From Calothrix sp. PCC 7716 (GTDB taxonomy: Bacteria > Cyanobacteriota > Cyanobacteriia > Cyanobacteriales > Nostocaceae), in NCBI RefSeq assembly GCF_019977735.1, contig NZ_AP025018.1:10978580-11042579 (forward strand): DNA of 64,000 nt, in the 5' to 3' direction. How positions within the stretch are numbered: the first letter of the stretch is position 1; each line of letters opens with the position of its first letter. The translations under genes and the position numbers were made by a program. Below the pieces are notes generated by a model. That model was given only the letters and a program-made list of their open reading frames with translations, was not told the origin of the DNA and made no database searches. Shown piece by piece: positions 61,288 to 64,000 of the stretch.

Positions 61288-63228
61288 TTATGGAATTCGG
61301 AGTCTTGTCCCAGGCACAAGTACCTTAGGATCAGGTCCAATTACATCTCGATTAGCATTGTAAATTTCCAGATACCTATTGCCGTCTTTGTAAGCTTTCT
61401 CGGCTATCAAAAATAGATAGTCACCTGATAGCACAATATATTCTTGGCCAGGTTTGGGTTCAGTGTTCAAGATTGGAATGTAAAGTATTTGTCCGGGAAA
61501 GATTGAGCCAGGGTTAGGACCAATCACATTTTTGTTTGCTTCATAAATTACTCCGTTGTTACCGCCATCTCCGTAAGCTTTCTCGGCTATCAAAAATAGA
61601 TAGTCACCTTGTTGCACAATGTATGTTTTGCTAGGTACAGGTTCTTCAATTGGCGGCGCCGAAAAATTTTGAGGTAGGTTGGGCAAACTCTTCAGAAAAC
61701 TGATACTCGGTGAGAAAAAGTATTCACCACCCTTGAGTTTCACGAAGTTTGCAAATTGAACATCGGCTTTTTCGGTCTTTTTATCCCGCTCTTTTAACCA
61801 GTTGGTTGGTGGTTGGGGTTCTTCTTGAATTACTGGGTCCCTTTGACCAGGTAGACTTTGACCACTGACTGCATCTAATCCAGTTCTGTCGTAATTATTA
61901 TTTGTTACGTTAACGAACTGCCACATATCACGTTCAAGAAATCGAGGATGGTTCGACCAAAACCGCTGAATAAATTCAAATTGTTCCCAGATATCGGACT
62001 GGTAGCACATGAATAGCAACCCTACACCACCTGTAGGTAAGTTATCGAGATTGCTGAAGTCGCTGAGTGGTCCACCATAGGTAACTGCGCGTCGTGTGAT
62101 GCGATGTCCAAGCTCCTGTTTTTCGCTTCGAGCAAAAGGTCCAATTTCTCTAACTGATTCCAATCGAGGATTTGTCTTGCGAAGATGGGCTTGGAATGGG
62201 CATTTTAGCCCCTCACGGTCGTTAGAATAATCAAAGTCATTTAAGTTTTCACTGCCGTCATTGCCTTGCAGCACAAGTGGAGTACCATCTTCAAAACGTC
62301 CTACTGCCATTGCTCCAGCCAATTCGCGGGAAACTCCCAATTTTTTGCTCAATTCAAGTTCTGCTTTCTTAAATCCTTGAACATTTTGCTCAAGTTTACG
62401 AAAGATAAGAAAACTACCAAAGCTCACATTAGGAGTACCTAAAGGGTCTGGAACTAGAACAAGGTTGAGACGCGCGCTGAAAAGTCTTTTAGCAGTGTCA
62501 CCTTGTTCACGCTCTAAATCTTGTTTGAGAAAAAGCGGATTCCCCACACCATCTGTAAAACCAAAATGCTCAACTACAGGCTTTTCCTTCTGATTGTTAA
62601 ATTGGCGACGTATTTTTGTACCTCGTTCAATAGTGGCAACCGTAGCAACGCCATTCAGCTTGTCTGTAATTTCTAATTGTGTATTCTTGACATTTGTCCA
62701 ATTATTATCTGCTATAATTACCAATGCATCAATATCGTTTCGATATGGTTGCTCCCAAGAACTGAATGGTGGGTCGATAAGTGCATACTGGCGCCGCTTC
62801 ATACCCAGTTGAAAGACTTGAGCATAATCATCATTAAGTTGTTGAGGGGTAGCTTCTCGTCGATTTTGAAGATTGGCGCCTTTAGGCTGATTATTGTCAG
62901 GGAAACCTAGTTTTTCATACCCTGAAGAAGATAAAGCAATATGTACTAATACACCACCATCAATTTTGTTCCCTCTCCAAGCAACTGCGTCATCTAACTG
63001 TTTCTTCGCTGATGTAATATATTGAGTAGCAATTTCAGAAATCAATCGTCTGAGTGTAGTTGTTTTTTGTGGTTCCTTTCTAGGGTCTGGGAAAGTTAAG
63101 AAAATGTGTACAGATTCATCTCTTCCATGTGCTTTGAGAATGTTGGCTTGCAAATCTTGCAGAACATCTTGATACTGTCTATCGTTCCCGTCGATTGGTC
63201 CATTATTTGAATCCAGGTTTAGTGGCAT
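61288..63228 (-). CDS. Dyp-type peroxidase fused to two C-terminal LysM domains
   Basis: These 646 residues start with LQDLQANILKAHGRDESVHI. The haem peroxidase signature GFTDGVGNP (G-x2-D-G) lies near residue 225, then VPDPLGTPNVSFGSFLIFRK, RRAVTYGGPL and GLLFMCYQSDIWEQFEFIQR. After about residue 520 come two LysM units (KTYIVQQGDYLFLIAEKAYG; EYIVLSGDYLFLIAEKAYKD), each ending in a PG..LYIP or PGTRLRIP strand. LysM binds peptidoglycan or chitin, so the enzyme may be held at the cell wall although no signal peptide is seen. The two LysM copies share a 37-nt identical DNA segment. Confidence 0.88.
   Translation of the reverse strand: MPLNLDSNNGPIDGNDRQYQDVLQDLQANILKAHGRDESVHIFLTFPDPRKEPQKTTTLRRLISEIATQYITSAKKQLDDAVAWRGNKIDGGVLVHIALSSSGYEKLGFPDNNQPKGANLQNRREATPQQLNDDYAQVFQLGMKRRQYALIDPPFSSWEQPYRNDIDALVIIADNNWTNVKNTQLEITDKLNGVATVATIERGTKIRRQFNNQKEKPVVEHFGFTDGVGNPLFLKQDLEREQGDTAKRLFSARLNLVLVPDPLGTPNVSFGSFLIFRKLEQNVQGFKKAELELSKKLGVSRELAGAMAVGRFEDGTPLVLQGNDGSENLNDFDYSNDREGLKCPFQAHLRKTNPRLESVREIGPFARSEKQELGHRITRRAVTYGGPLSDFSNLDNLPTGGVGLLFMCYQSDIWEQFEFIQRFWSNHPRFLERDMWQFVNVTNNNYDRTGLDAVSGQSLPGQRDPVIQEEPQPPTNWLKERDKKTEKADVQFANFVKLKGGEYFFSPSISFLKSLPNLPQNFSAPPIEEPVPSKTYIVQQGDYLFLIAEKAYGDGGNNGVIYEANKNVIGPNPGSIFPGQILYIPILNTEPKPGQEYIVLSGDYLFLIAEKAYKDGNRYLEIYNANRDVIGPDPKVLVPGTRLRIP
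61390..61609. repeat. 37-nt identical direct repeat within the two LysM coding units
   Basis: A 37-base sequence beginning GTAAGCTTTCTCGGCTATCA is present at 61390-61426 and again at 61573-61609, 183 bp apart. It encodes the GDYLFLIAEKAY part of each LysM domain. Identity at silent positions indicates recent duplication or gene conversion. Confidence 0.9.
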
Positions 63229-63322
63229 TACTTACTCCATAAATAAATCTAGAGTTTTGCTAGTGTTTTGAAAACTTTTTAGATTTTTAATTTTGATTTA
63301 TTAAATCTAAAATCAAAAATCT

Positions 63323-64000
63323 TTACAGTTCCTTAATGCGAATATTTCGGAACTGAACGACCTCAGTATGGCACTGCAAGCCAATGAAACCTTCGGAACG
63401 CTTAGTATTATCCTGACTGGGGTCATTAAATCCCAATAGTTTCGAGAAGGTTCCAGCACTGACCAATTGATTATTAAGTTTGACCTCAATTACATTACCT
63501 TCCACTTTGATTTCATAACTATTCCAGTAACCAGGATTACCATTGCGTTGCAATATCTTGGCAGCCCATTGTTGAGCGGGGAAAACCTCGTATACTGCAC
63601 CCGTCTTGTGTAATGGGCTACCATAAACCTTATTGGGATAGTGGTGACCACGCTCATCAATTTGGATTTCGATGGTGGATTTATAGAAGTTATTATCAAC
63701 AACCTTGGGTTCTGGCATTCTTAGAAAAATACCGGAGTTAGCTTCAATGTCAAAAGCTTGCCAATCCAACTTTAGAATGAAATTTTTAAATTTTTTGTGA
63801 GTAAACCAGAGTATGCCAAGCCCAACGTTCTTATTGTCAACACCTGCACCTAGTACTGGGAAACCCTGATTTTGGACATCGAAGAAGTTTTGGCTACCAT
63901 TAGCTGCTATTTCCCAACCATCTGCTTTGAAGTTGCCGCGATAAAGGATTTCAAAACCTTGCTCATTGCTTACATTATCAACCGAAGTGTAGCGCTCGAT
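63323..64000 (-). CDS. 3-keto-disaccharide hydrolase-like (DUF1080) protein, cut by the window edge
   Basis: The frame is open without stops from the TAA at 63323 to the window end, 226 codons; the 5' end lies outside. The visible part includes GFEILYRGNFKADGWEIAAN, FPVLGAGVDNKNVGLGILWF, FILKLDWQAFDIEANSGIFL and KTGAVYEVFPAQQWAAKILQ, ending VVQFRNIRIKEL. This is the concanavalin-like beta-sandwich of the DUF1080/3-keto-disaccharide hydrolase family, found in secreted glycan-processing proteins. It lies about 95 bp upstream of the peroxidase gene on the same strand, so the two may form an operon. Confidence 0.8.
   Translation of the reverse strand: MERYTSVDNVSNEQGFEILYRGNFKADGWEIAANGSQNFFDVQNQGFPVLGAGVDNKNVGLGILWFTHKKFKNFILKLDWQAFDIEANSGIFLRMPEPKVVDNNFYKSTIEIQIDERGHHYPNKVYGSPLHKTGAVYEVFPAQQWAAKILQRNGNPGYWNSYEIKVEGNVIEVKLNNQLVSAGTFSKLLGFNDPSQDNTKRSEGFIGLQCHTEVVQFRNIRIKEL

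Noticed and set aside
61144-61416. Plus-strand 90-codon frame
   Set aside because: It overlaps the LysM coding region antisense and contains a duplicated ATGGCGCCACACACC motif; not a credible gene.
1-64000. tRNA, rRNA or riboswitch genes
   Set aside because: I found no cloverleaf with conserved T-loop (GGTTCGAATCC-like) sequence, no rRNA segments and no recognisable riboswitch core; a covariance search was not possible.

Overview
The window is cyanobacterial, most likely from a filamentous heterocyst-forming (Nostocales-type) genome. Diagnostic genes are a full-length ChlH subunit of Mg-chelatase, a PatA-like response regulator, FtsH, a cyanobacterial PIN-TRAM protein, an LpxB-like paralogue and an ergothioneine cluster. 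Heptamer repeats of CTCAGCA type and many palindromic dispersed repeats support this. The canonical HIP1 octamer GCGATCGC was not noticed. The hexamer GGCGCC is instead extremely frequent, roughly one per 500-700 bp by eye, and it thins out or vanishes over segments that look acquired or decayed.

Layout. 0.1-4.2 kb: site-2 protease, lipoate ligase-like protein, YbjN protein, Rieske oxygenase. 4.3-7.6 kb: egtC-egtB-egtD for ergothioneine, with a repeat inserted in frame in EgtC. 7.7-10.1 kb: small unknowns and a RAYT transposase/DUF4142 junction where both genes are truncated. 10.3-14.6 kb: a 140-bp tandem repeat and chlH. 15.3-19.6 kb: an AT-rich, GGCGCC-free island with a three-gene operon (AAA ATPase, TOPRIM-like protein, DUF262 protein) behind a broken HigA-like gene; it is a candidate defence system. 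19.9-27.9 kb: a cluster of substrate-binding, vWA, coiled-coil and membrane proteins, in which the vWA gene is split by a 1,865-bp insertion sequence. 28.4-30.0 kb: an HTH protein and an Rpn-type nuclease with a duplicated alternative tail. 30.2-42.6 kb: mostly housekeeping genes (LpxB-like, M23 peptidase, FtsH, Nudix, Pgk, Usp, PatA-like, HemW, PIN-TRAM) plus a DUF433/DUF5615 toxin-antitoxin pair and a dead hicB. 42.9-45.1 kb: two degraded paralogues of a HEAT-like family, one carrying a MITE. 45.3-49.3 kb: small unknowns, a TPR-like protein, a phosphatase and a PD-(D/E)XK-like protein. 49.2-55.3 kb: an STM4012-STM4015 type cluster (three short leucine-rich-repeat copies, ATP-grasp, sulfatase-like, radical SAM) interrupted by a decayed toxin-antitoxin locus. 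55.6-59.5 kb: a HEAT-like gene, an IS66-type transposase, an FGE fragment and histidine-kinase debris. 59.7-64.0 kb: an OFA-type MFS transporter, a Dyp peroxidase with two LysM domains, and a 3-keto-disaccharide hydrolase-like gene cut by the window edge.

The most promising undescribed biology is in three places. The first is the STM401x cluster, whose three tandem LRR proteins share a C-terminal LYE tail and sit beside ATP-grasp, radical SAM and phosphatase-superfamily enzymes. The second is the three-gene AAA/TOPRIM-like/DUF262 island. The third is the substrate-binding/vWA operon. A second theme is repeat domestication: palindromes, heptamer repeats and MITE ends are read in frame inside EgtC, ChlH, the lipoate ligase and the STM4013-like protein. 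A third is decay: at least eight genes carry stops, frameshifts, deletions or insertions, many in toxin-antitoxin loci. All functional statements are from sequence reading alone; no database search was run.
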